Source of the DNA: Hippopus hippopus
Lineage: Eukaryota; Mollusca; Bivalvia; Cardiida; Cardiidae
Assembly: GCA_946811185.2 (NCBI GenBank)
Contig: OX328113.1
Coordinates: forward strand, 21,799,521-21,863,520
Direction: 5' to 3'
Length of the DNA stretch: 64,000 nt
Shown: piece after piece, positions 24,501-32,164 of the stretch
Position numbering within the stretch: position 1 is the first letter of the stretch
Layout: every line of letters begins with the position of its first letter
Notes under the pieces: generated by a model
What the model was told of the DNA's origin: nothing
Database searches by the model: none
Seen by the model: only the letters and a program-made list of their open reading frames with translations
Translations under genes and position numbers: made by a program

Positions 24501-27500
24501 ACCAAGTGCAAAAAATTTAGACCCATGTCAGCCTGCGTAGACTGCGCCGGCTGAACTGGGTCGATACTTTTTTACAGATGCATTAAGTCCCCTTTCACAG
24601 AGCATAGACTGCGCTGGCTGAACTGGGTCGATGCTTTTTTACAGATGCATTAAGCCCCTTCTCACAGTGCATGGCATGTGTATTTGAAATTAAAATTTGT
24701 TTGCTTACCTCTCCAGAACTTAACTTTTCCTCCATAAAAGCTTTCAAATTTTCGATGGTTCGTTTCCCGCTAAATTTATCTCCTTCTGTGTTTTTACTGA
24801 AGAATTTCAAAGTTGGATATCCTCTGACTCCATGGTCACTACACAGTTCAGTGTGCTGTGTACAGTCCACCTATTTAAATAAAACACTTAACCCTATACC
24901 ACACAACAAAAATGTCGACTTGTCCACATTGATAACATTTGCAGATGACAATTTGAGTATTGCTCAAATGATGCAATTTTTCTTTGACAGGGTAGGAAAC
25001 AATGTTTTCAAAAGGCTTCTTGCTCAGGGTCGATAGAAGTTGGCATTTTGTGATTAAGGGTTAATGTTCTCCCAACCTGCAAATTTTAGACTTTTCCAAA
25101 TCAAAAGCATCTGCAGATAACAGAAGTAAAAGTGGTACATATATACTGAAGTTCAATGACCAAAAAGGAAATAAATAGAGGAAAAGGAGAAAATGCTAGT
25201 AACCAGCATTTTGTCCTTTTCTCTACATGTTTTCAAAAGGCTTCTTGTTCAGAGTCATTAATGCCGTTTTCAATATTATTTTAATTATATTGCGGCGGCC
25301 AGTGCACCTATCCATGCTTTACTGGAGTCTCTTTTACCAGTACTCCACACAATATTCTTTCCAAGCCACTGGCTGCTTTCCCACATAACCATTGTCGGTA
25401 CAATGGTCAGCAGTGGGAGAGGAATGAATCCTGTCGAAATCATAAATCTTAGAAAAGAAATTGGCCGAGCCAGGGATGGAACCTACGACCCTGTTCTCAA
25501 GTCCTGCGCGCTACCGACTGAGCTACCGGGGCTCTGCAAAAAGTTAGCGTGAATCAAGGTCTAATGCATCAATGCACATGAATTTGTTTTAGCATTTGAA
25601 AGGAAATATTGCTTGTTTCAAGGATTTCTTTTTTTGCCTTAATGTTTTGAAAAAAAAGGTGCTACAAGAAGAAGCTATGTGTTAAAGCAAATCAAAACAA
25701 GAGCACAGCATGCCCATGCCAATGTCAGCTGCATTTACTTTTCCACTGGAAGTCAAAATAAGGGACATAACTGTTTCAAAAATGTTTCGAGTTACCTGAC
25801 CTTATGATATAGGTTCCACTTTTGATACGCGTCAAAAATGACAGAGATATTAGAAAATGTCAAAGTTTTTGCGAGACAGCGATACTGTTGACAGGGCTAT
25901 GACAATACCTTCATATTTTCTTAGAAAATAGCTAAGCTAACCAGACATGGGCCCAAAGACGAAAATATAGATAAGCCACACTCTGGCAAAAGCAGCTTTA
26001 ACCCTTTACCACACAATCCCGAGTTTTAACGACCCCGAGGTTGAAGCATTTTGAAAACATTGTGAGAAAAGGAGAAAATGCGGGTGACCTGCATTTTCTC
26101 CTTTTCCCACAATGTTTTCTCTATTTTCAGAGGCATCTAATCTGTCGTCAGCAAATGCTTTCAATTTGGACGAGGCAAAAACTTTGATGTGTGGTAAAGA
26201 GTTCATACATCTCCTTTATGCACTGTACAATACAAACAAAAAATGTTGAAGTAATAGTAAAGACAAATGAAAGCATTTACAGACCACAAATCAAATGTGT
26301 GTCAAGTAACGATTTTTGTTTAATGTAATGGTTGAAAACACGGTGGGGAAAGGAGAAGATGCAGTTTATCTTCTCTTTTCCAACCATGTTTTCAACTTAA
26401 GCCTTTTTTCTCAGGGTTAAAACTTGGGGTTGCATGGCACAGTAATGCTCTTTACCTTTCCCACAGTCACCTCTCCACCTTCAACATTGACTTCTTTAGC
26501 CAAGTCATCCCAAGTTGGAGCAAGTCGTTTACAATGTCCACACCTGAAATGGAAGCAAAAGACTCACACTCTTTGAAAGTTCCATTTCTTTGTTTAACTC
26601 TTGATCAAACAATTAAAGTCCAAATTGAAAGTATTTCAGATGACAAATTAAGTATGGCTCAAATGAGCAGATCTGTCTTTGATAGGAATAGTTTGGTACA
26701 AAATATTGTGGGAAAAGGAGAAAGTGCTGGTTACCAGCATTCAAGGGAGTTAATCGGATTTTTTATAATCACACAAAACTTCAAAAATGTTTTAATACTA
26801 AATTTAATATGGTAAAAGTTTGCACACCTTGAATAAATAGGAGAAAGAATTGAAAGGAAAAAAATTTCACAGTTTTCGGGTAGGTATGCAACCATCAAGT
26901 CTGAATGCCAGTTTCACTAAACTGCATAACTTTAGAATTTGCGTAAATATTTGAAGAATTTTACGCCAGCTCATTCCTTTCCATAAAGCAGGTATCGTAT
27001 GTATGTATATTCAGATTGAAATGAGTTGCATAAATCTATGCAGTTTAGAGAAAGACAACCAAGAAATTTTAAGATTTTGCACCAGAATTTCATACAGCTG
27101 AGGTCTGTGGGGATGCTACATGATCGATAACCTGCAATGATTAAACTCTTTGCCACATAATCCCGAGTTATAACGACCCTGACATAGAAAGCTTTTGAAA
27201 ACATTATGGGAAAAGGAGAAAATGCTGATAACCAGCACAACGTTTTCTACCCTTCCAAAAACAAATTTCAATTTTTGAGTCACTGGTTTTTTGTCATCTG
27301 CAAAGCCTTTCAATTTGAAATATGCTAGAATTTTGTCATTTGGTAAAGAGTTGAGTGGTATTGCGTTTAAGTAAGTCCAATGACAACAGTCCTGGTTTAC
27401 AGACATGTTAATTCACTTCCGCTTGAAAGGACAACTCTTACAACTAAACTGTAGATGTGTCTAAATTAAAAGCATAAATTATGCAGACAACAAAATTTAC

Positions 27501-30500
27501 AAATGAAATTCGAGAAAAATTGACTGAGAACACATTTTCAGGTTCTTCTGAAATGTAGATCTCCAGTATTGACCCTTTACTCTTTCCTTACTGTTGACAA
27601 CTCAAGAAGCTTTTGTGGACAGTGTAGATCAAGATCAGACTGCACAGAACGTGCAGTCTGATCTCTGATCTGCACTGTCCACTCTTTTAGTAAAGGTCAT
27701 AACCAAACTGTCTCTTCATCTTGCAGTGGAACTGTATTGTAGCCACAGAAAAAGTCAATGTTATTTATTTGGTAGGTGAAAGAGTTAAGCACCTTTAATA
27801 CCTAATGTTGACATTGTGGCCAGTGTAGACCAAAATCAGACTGCACAAAATGTGCAGTCTGATTTTTGATTTGTACTGTTGGCTTTGCTGAAACACTAGA
27901 GAGGAAAACCTATTTCTTCAATGTTTTTGAAATTGCAATAATTAAGCTTTGCCTTTTTTTCCTATAAAGCTGGTGGGGGGAAGGGGGTTGATTCAGTTAA
28001 TTATCTGACAAAGTTTATAATTGCATATTGATTCCACGTTCTGCTCGTGAATTATTTGCTTCTTGTTTACACTGTATTGGTCTAAAATGTGACGATATTC
28101 TGTGTTACATTGCTGTTGTCTCCCTGATATTTAATACTGTGTGGAATCCGTACTACAAACTGTTTAATAAAGAACAACAAATACTGATTGGTCATTGTTT
28201 TTAACTTTTACCTTTAATACCAAGCTATCATATAAAACTTTGAGCATTATGCAACATCTATGACGGGAACAAAATGTGAAAAAGGAATTAAAAAGGTTCA
28301 AGACCACATGACCCTTAAAATTTCTGAATTACTACGAAAATTCCAAACAAGGAGTCACAGATGACCCCCAAAGTTCATGAGCTAGCAGAATGGAAACAAG
28401 AGTTTGAGGGAGGAAAAACCTGGAAAAAGGACATTTTATAAATAGTTAGAAAAACATATTTTCCTTCTCCAATCTTTCATTGTAAATTTGAATAGAGATC
28501 CCATGATAGTAATCTGGACAAGTGGCAGTGCTTCATCCAGGATTTGGAAAGTGGGGGATTTGCCTGCATGCTTTTAAAAAAAGTGTGTGTGTGTGTGTGT
28601 GTGAGGCACCGTATACAGATCTAACTAAAACATCATGTTTTTCAATAAAAAAAAACATTTAGCCATTCTTTCTGTTATGCAAAAGTTCCACAATCAGCCT
28701 TTAGGCCACAATTGTTGGAAAGTGAGTTGAATATTATGGTTTCACGAGGGCCCCTTGTCTACCTCAATGGGATCAATAATTATTGAGGCTTCTTCAGCTT
28801 CCTGATCAGCATTCCTGGACGAGGATACAGTACACAAAGTGAAATAGTCACTTATTCCTCACTTCGATATTTCTGGATTACAGAACGGTCCAGTTTAAAA
28901 AATAAGGAATATATATTAATATATTACAGATGACGAAAAATGTTATTGTCACACAATTACTATAGGCAACCGCAAAGGCACATTTATTTCCCAGACCCAT
29001 TACGACATTAGGATATCTGTCAAACAGCTTAAAAAAGCTGAAAACAAAAATTAATAATCATTAACATAATTTTTGCATAGGTTAGTCGAAAAATATCTTC
29101 AATTAAGTTTCAATGCATACTTTTTCATTAAAATTGTTTTGAGGAACTTAAAATTTGGAGACTGCTTCTTAAAACTGTAGCTCATGCATGCGGTTCTTAT
29201 TTGATCGTTAAGCAGTCACTTCTCATTGACTGCTATTCTTCCGACATAGAAATCGCCCGACTTTTTTCATGTCAAATGCGATTGATAGCATTTCTTACCA
29301 GTGTTTACATGTGATAGGCTATTTAATTCAATAATGGAAAGTAATGTAATCAAAGTACCCTTGTCCCACGCTGTGTCAGAAAATGTGGCGGATTATTTAC
29401 AAAAGCTTGGGATTCCCCCAATCCAGTGGCCTAGATGAAACACTGAGGTGGTTTTCACAAACTCTGAGTCTGAAAGATCCTGTGGGTCAAAAAGTCAACC
29501 TTGAGCCCTCAACCCTTTGCCACACAATCCAGACTTTAAACGATTTTGAGAGAGAAGAATATTGGAAAACATTGTAGTAAAAGGAGAAAATACTCCCCAA
29601 GGGGTGAATTGAACCCAGGACCTCTTGGTCCCAAGATGTATACTCGTCCATGTTGCTATTAAAGCTAGCTTTATACCAAGTTGGTATAAGTGTCCTCTTA
29701 TACAAACATATGCTATCCATTTACATCTTTCTGTCGGATAAACCAATACGCTACAAGAGGTGGAAACATGTAATTTTTCAGTACTGGCGTAGCCCAAAGG
29801 TTGTGGCACGAGAAGAAAATGCTCATAAGAAGTCATTTCACTTGCTACACTACAGTTACCAAAATGTCTTCACATGTATAAAGCCTGACAGTTTAGGTAA
29901 TATCGGACATCCGAGTAACTTCGGACACTTCTTTGTCATTAAATACAAAGACTGGAAAAATTGATCAAGCCTTCTCATAAATCCCTTACAAAAACAAAGC
30001 ATATCTTATGATGACGTTATCAGTATGATGTAAGGGTTAATTCGATTGGATTAGGCATTGATGTTGTGAATATACAGGTTTTTCTTTTTCCTCCATAGGA
30101 AAGTATCGAAAGCGGGAACATTCTAAATGCAAATTAAACGACCTGGTAAAGGTATTTGATTTGGTATTTAAAACTATTTACATATACAAAGTGGGTTTAG
30201 AGTACTCGCAGATTTACATTTTTGGTCTCTAATTATGTTATATTGTGATAAATAAAGCATTTTATTCCAAAAGTCAAAAATAATTCCATGTCTGATGAAA
30301 CCCTACACGTGAAAAATAAACAGAGAGGAACAAGTCTTATATCTGACACCATGCTCACAGATTTGCAATATGGTTTATTACTGGTTTCAACAATTGTGTT
30401 AGATCTTTTTAATTTCATGAATAAACTATGCAGTGAAGATATGAATTAAGTTATTGTTTGTGGGGAAAATGTAGTGTACTAAATGTAAACATGTTTATTT

Positions 30501-31629
30501 TACATCAATGAGAAACAAGCTCCTACAACGTGTACTAATCTCTCTCTTGAGTCTGCTTCCCGGCTACAACACAATTAGACTGAGAGAGTAACTGATTGAC
30601 AATAAACTGATACAGGTAGATCACCAAAATATTGAGGGGGAAAGAAGCCATTGCTGTCTAGAGCTACTCAGTCTCAGTGGACTCCTGAGTTAAATAATTT
30701 TCCCATCCAATTTGCCGTCCCATGTTCCCCTAACCGAGTGTCTGATACAAGACGCCAAAACTACCTACACAGAATGAACAATATCGTTTATTTTTCGATG
30801 ATAACCCTAACATTTTGGAACAATAAAGTGCCAATCATGCTTTACAGAGGTTTGCCCAGTTGCTGACCGCAGAATAAACAACCTTGGCGAGCCAATGAAC
30901 GTGTAACAAACCATAGATGCCGAAAGTGTCCGATATTACCCGGTTCTACTCTATCATGTTAATTATTCCTGTTTACAAGGATATTTTCAAAGTTGTATTT
31001 GTTACAGCAGATCAAATTAACCCTTGACAGGCCTTCCACACTTGCCTTTCTGACCAATTTATATCAAGATCAGACTGCATAAAATATGCAGTCTCATCTT
31101 TGATCTACACTGTCTACTTTGCCGAGACATTCTCGACTACAGCAGTCTTGAAATTACAATTATTTGGGTCTTAATGCTTGGCTGAAAAATAAAATGTCTG
31201 TAACGTTTATTTAGTGCTCTGAGACTGAGAGTCTGAGTATATAAATAACCATATATATTTCATAAATCCCTTAAATTTCCAAGCACTTTAAGTTATTTAA
31301 GTGCTTATAACGTGTTTGATTTAAGTGCAAAATAATAATAATGTAACATGAAAAAGTTGAAAATTTATCGATTTAAAGCTAAAAGCAGAAAAGATGACGT
31401 GTCACGGGTTTTAAAGGCTGGCAATAAAAACTTGATCAATCAAGCAAGAAATAAAAACGAAATCCAACACTCACCATGGTGCAAAGAACATCACAAACAG
31501 CGGTTTTTCGTTAACAACTTCATTAAATGATTCCTTGTCAAATGACACGGAAAAGCTCCCATGATCATTATCCGCAATACTGCAGGACATGAAAGAAGCC
31601 AGAAAGACAATAACTATAAGTTTATCCAT
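12443..31629 (-). CDS. TXNDC5: TXNDC5, thioredoxin domain-containing protein 5 (11 coding exons)
   Basis: Member of the protein disulfide isomerase family, expected to catalyse disulfide formation and exchange in the ER lumen. Coding exons, 5' to 3' on the minus strand: 31475-31629, 26456-26543, 24709-24870, 21387-21617, 18778-18864, 17955-18269, 16367-16453, 15413-15544, 14298-14377, 13417-13540, 12443-12586. They join in frame with GT-AG introns to 1605 nt, 534 residues. Residues 1-20 form a hydrophobic signal peptide. Three classical thioredoxin domains follow, with CGHC at about 53-56, 185-188 and 319-322 and a cis-proline GYPTL motif in each. After a Lys/Glu-rich linker (about 399-416) comes a fourth, divergent thioredoxin-like domain (about 420-525) with CESC at 447-450. 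The C-terminus is HGGEL, only loosely like KDEL. Known vertebrate TXNDC5 is about 430 residues with three domains. UTR ends were not located. Confidence 0.95.
12615..12838 (-). mobile_element. Family A element in the TXNDC5 last intron
   Basis: TTAACTCTCTACC start, about 30 bp upstream (minus sense) of the exon 11 acceptor. The palindrome has compensating changes (AATATT..., CAGTATT). Confidence 0.8.
13132..13384 (+). mobile_element. Family A element near the exon 10 donor
   Basis: Both arms and palindrome present. Ends 32 bp from TXNDC5 exon 10. A right-half fragment of another copy occupies about 13020-13135. Confidence 0.78.
13417..13540 (-). CDS. TXNDC5: TXNDC5 coding exon 10: CESC motif of Trx domain 4
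   Basis: Completes the split Lys, then CESCKEISTVLEEIADTF and VVNCGKNKQTCDTEN. A CxxC pair is kept at the active-site position, but Gly-His is replaced by Glu-Ser. Donor GTAAGC. Confidence 0.88.
14298..14377 (-). CDS. TXNDC5: TXNDC5 coding exon 9: start of divergent Trx domain 4
   Basis: GVVILTDEDFKEAIADDLTF resembles the beta1-alpha1 start of the other domains (LT-D-F), and FIMFADD replaces FYAPW. Ends in phase 2 inside a Lys codon (AA plus A from exon 10). Confidence 0.88.
14428..15400. other. TXNDC5 intron 8, no gene seen
   Basis: A 17 bp word containing CCAATCAGAAG is repeated in tandem at about 14768-14801. The rest shows only a possible family D fragment near 15300-15365. The minus-strand open frame at 14428-14778 has no recognisable motif. 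Confidence 0.4.
15413..15544 (-). CDS. TXNDC5: TXNDC5 coding exon 8: end of Trx domain 3 and charged linker
   Basis: 44 codons. KGAYRGARDLDSLKGYVESM matches the SGGRDLDSL-type end of TXNDC5 domains. A run of Glu and Lys follows and ends GLEF. Donor GTAGGT. In vertebrate TXNDC5 the protein ends at about this point; here it continues. Confidence 0.92.
15654..15873 (-). mobile_element. Family A element in TXNDC5 intron 7
   Basis: Palindrome core at about 15757-15820 with the variant CTGCTGATTACCAGCAG centre; right end GTGGTAGGGGTT is decayed. Confidence 0.72.
16367..16453 (-). CDS. TXNDC5: TXNDC5 coding exon 7: second half of Trx domain 3
   Basis: 29 codons, VDCTSNRKIC to LLFFSEGEN with SGYPTL. 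It has the same length and phase as exon 5, so these are paralogous exons. Confidence 0.94.
16673..17413. mobile_element. Inverted-repeat element with 161 bp tandem repeats
   Basis: Ends AGTCCCCTAC and GTAGGGGACT. Inside, a unit containing TATCTGCCAGCGTTTAG starts at 16984, 17145 and 17306, an exact 161 bp spacing. The right end has GACGGACAGACGGAGTGCAA. No reading frame. Confidence 0.75.
17955..18269 (-). CDS. TXNDC5: TXNDC5 coding exon 6: linker and active site of Trx domain 3
   Basis: 105 codons, the largest exon. It begins SEEYNGGRDIGSLSGFVKKM, which closes domain 2. A polar linker follows, then ENGLYTLTDDTFESHV and FYAPWCGHCKRLAPTW. Acceptor TTCAG, donor GTAAGA. Confidence 0.96.
18778..18864 (-). 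CDS. TXNDC5: TXNDC5 coding exon 5: second half of Trx domain 2
   Basis: 29 codons, VDCTKHTSVC to LLWFTDGQK, with VRGYPTL. Phase 0 at both ends; donor GTTTGT. Confidence 0.94.
19520..19800 (-). mobile_element. Decayed tRNA-headed SINE
   Basis: On the minus strand an AGCTCTGCAGGTAACTGAC-like head leads a body matching the SINEs at 25270-25535 and 59128-59410 (GGAAAGCAGC, GCACTGG/GTACTGG, TTTTGAAAAC). Confidence 0.55.
21038..21265 (-). mobile_element. Family A element in TXNDC5 intron 4
   Basis: Complete copy ending GGTAAAGAGTTAA. Its left arm and palindrome are nearly the same as those of the truncated copy at about 20800-20930, 340 bp away. Confidence 0.8.
21387..21617 (-). CDS. TXNDC5: TXNDC5 coding exon 4: acidic linker and active site of Trx domain 2
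   Basis: 77 codons, phase 0. A Lys/Glu-rich linker (AKPKQEEDKKPEVVKEK) precedes ENGLYELTKDNFDDHI and the active site FYAPWCGHCNRLAPTW. The donor GTGAGT follows TIAK. Confidence 0.95.
21690..21898 (-). mobile_element. Family A element missing half the palindrome
   Basis: Runs into the palindrome (GAGAAAATGCTGGTAAACAC) and then skips to ACAATATTTTC, so one hairpin arm is deleted. A further decayed copy begins in its terminal TTAA (21895). Confidence 0.68.
22050..23100. other. TXNDC5 intron 3 segment, no gene or clear repeat
   Basis: AT-rich sequence; only a short inverted repeat (CTTTTCTTTTTT / AAAAAAAGAAAAG, near 22608-22637) stands out. No reading frame of note. Confidence 0.4.
23574..23802 (-). 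mobile_element. Family A element, complete
   Basis: TTAACTCTTTACCACACGGC to GTAAAGGGTTAA, both palindrome arms intact apart from a change at TGGGATAAGG. Part of a run of copies over 23.1-25.3 kb. Confidence 0.85.
23883..24111 (+). mobile_element. Family A element with shortened palindrome centre
   Basis: TTAACCCTTTCCCTAACAAA to GGGAAAGGGTTAA. The centre reads TTGCTCGTTACGAGCAA, so both sides of the stem changed together and the palindrome stays perfect. Confidence 0.85.
24165..24378 (-). mobile_element. Family A element, left end lost
   Basis: Complete palindrome with paired changes (CATAGTGGG / CCCACTATG). Right end GGTAAAGGGATAATG runs straight into a family D repeat. Confidence 0.78.
24377..24675. 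repeat. Family D repeat with 67 bp internal duplication
   Basis: A unit beginning GACTGCGC at 24540 is repeated from 24607 with few changes. The end of the second unit lies about 35 bp from TXNDC5 exon 3. Confidence 0.65.
24709..24870 (-). CDS. TXNDC5: TXNDC5 coding exon 3: second half of Trx domain 1
   Basis: 54 codons, phase 0 at both ends, starting VDCTQHTELC and carrying the cis-proline motif VRGYPTLKFF. The VDCT start recurs in exons 5 and 7, showing that the domains arose by duplication with a conserved splice position. Confidence 0.95.
24888..25074 (-). mobile_element. Family A element lacking most of the palindrome
   Basis: TTAACCCTATACCACACAAC to TTAAGGGTTAA. From GGTAGGAAAC it jumps to AATGTTTTCAAAAGG, so the hairpin has been deleted almost precisely. 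Confidence 0.72.
25270..25535 (-). mobile_element. tRNA-headed SINE
   Basis: Minus-strand head AGCCCCGGTAGCTCAGTCGG with a GGTTCCATCC B-box-like block, followed by a body shared with 59128-59410 in the opposite orientation (GACAGGATTCATTCCTCTCC, GGCCAGTGCACC). Confidence 0.8.
25998..26204 (+). mobile_element. Family A element in TXNDC5 intron 2
   Basis: TTAACCCTTTACCACACAAT to GTGGTAAAGAGTTC. The palindrome is slightly altered at its centre (GCGGGTGACCTGC), again in paired fashion. Confidence 0.8.
26456..26543 (-). CDS. TXNDC5: TXNDC5 coding exon 2: CGHC of Trx domain 1
   Basis: Completes the split Trp and encodes CGHCKRLAPTWDDLAKEV, the first active site, ending VTVGK in phase 0 before GTAAAG. 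It is 88 nt long and too short to show as an independent open frame; the bordering AG and GT fit exactly. Confidence 0.94.
27141..27354 (+). mobile_element. Family A element, palindrome arm deleted
   Basis: TTAAACTCTTTGCCACATAA to GGTAAAGAGTTGA. After GCTGATAACCAGCA it skips to CAACGTTTTC. Confidence 0.72.
27569..27788 (+). mobile_element. Family B element, complete
   Basis: The palindromic core is 27616-27681, TGGACAGTGTAGATCAAGAT and its complement around an AGAAC loop. Ends in AGAGTTAA. A truncated second copy starts at that TTAA and runs to about 27905. Confidence 0.78.
28000..29380. other. TXNDC5 intron 1 segment, mostly unique
   Basis: No gene. A (GT)n microsatellite of about 20 bp lies at 28584-28604. 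No complete family A or B copy, unlike its surroundings. Confidence 0.45.
29896..30941. mobile_element. Inverted-repeat element, about 1.05 kb
   Basis: Left end GGTAATATCGGACAT; right end TGTCCGATATTACC. No transposase frame and no clear target duplication. A SINE-like segment (GAGAAACAAG..ACAACG) is nested at about 30480-30640. Confidence 0.6.
31017..31215 (+). mobile_element. Family B element just upstream of TXNDC5 exon 1 donor side
   Basis: TTAACCCTTGACAGGCC start and a core of ATCAAGATCAGACTGCAT against ATGCAGTCTCATCTTTGATC. The right end is decayed. Confidence 0.7.
31475..31629 (-). CDS. TXNDC5: TXNDC5 coding exon 1: signal peptide and start of Trx domain 1
   Basis: ATG at 31629-31627 begins MDKLIVIVFLASFMSCSIAD, a typical signal peptide. 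The frame stays open upstream to about 31653, but the codon there is TTG, so the ATG is preferred. The exon ends inside the Trp codon of APW, before CGHC (donor GTGAGT). The split Trp is completed by exon 2. Confidence 0.94.
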
Positions 31630-32092
31630 GCCGATTTGTCGTCTTCGTCCCAAGTCGCTGTTAAACTGAAACTAGGTAATTGAAAGATGCATTGGAACAA
31701 AGCAAAGCTTTTCCAAATGCTAACGTGTCACATTGGCTGGTCTCCGTTTCTGAATTTCAGAACCGTCAGACAAAATGTTTATGTATTTATGCATATTGAG
31801 ATAGATCTAAGTAGAAAAAAATACTTTGTTTAGATAAATGAATATTTTTTTTTTCCATTCTCTGTTAAGTGTCTTAAAGTAATACAGATCTAATTAGAAG
31901 CTTAAAACAATTAACCGATCTCTTATCAAGGGAGAAAACGGGAACCAATATACCGGAAAATCCACCGGAAGTCGACCTTTCCATTCACGAATTCTACGAA
32001 GGTGTATAGTTCTCGTGCGAGCTAAGGCCAAATCCGGCGACGTACACTCTTACTTTGTGGCATCGTGTCTTGAAATTTTGAAAACTGTCCAG
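31630..32092. promoter_or_regulatory. Divergent TXNDC5/RPLP1 promoter interval
   Basis: 463 bp separate the two start codons and contain no recognisable repeat. Visible motifs: ETS/GABP-type ACCGGAAGT at 31964-31972 with a second CCGGAA at 31953-31958; CCAAT at 31945-31949 (plus); an inverted CCAAT at 31732-31736, about 100 bp upstream of the TXNDC5 ATG; pyrimidine tracts CCTTTCC (31976-31982) and CTCTT (32047-32051) that could be 5'TOP starts for RPLP1. Transcription starts are inferred, not seen. Confidence 0.6.
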
Positions 32093-32164
32093 ATGGCCTC
32101 CAAAGACGAACTTGCTTGCGTCTACGCAGCTCTGATCTTGGCTGACGACCAAGTTTCAATCACA
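32093..32164 (+). CDS. RPLP1: RPLP1 coding exon 1
   Basis: 24 codons, [19 protein letters not shown] to QVSIT, phase 0, donor GTAAGC. The frame runs on into the intron without similarity. Confidence 0.95.

Noticed and set aside
31630..31653. Upstream extension of TXNDC5 starting 24 nt before the chosen ATG.
   Set aside because: The first codon is TTG, and the added Arg-rich residues would precede an otherwise normal signal peptide.
31722..31740. ER stress response element upstream of TXNDC5.
   Set aside because: CCAAT and CACG are present but separated by 4 bases; the known element needs 9 bases and CCACG.
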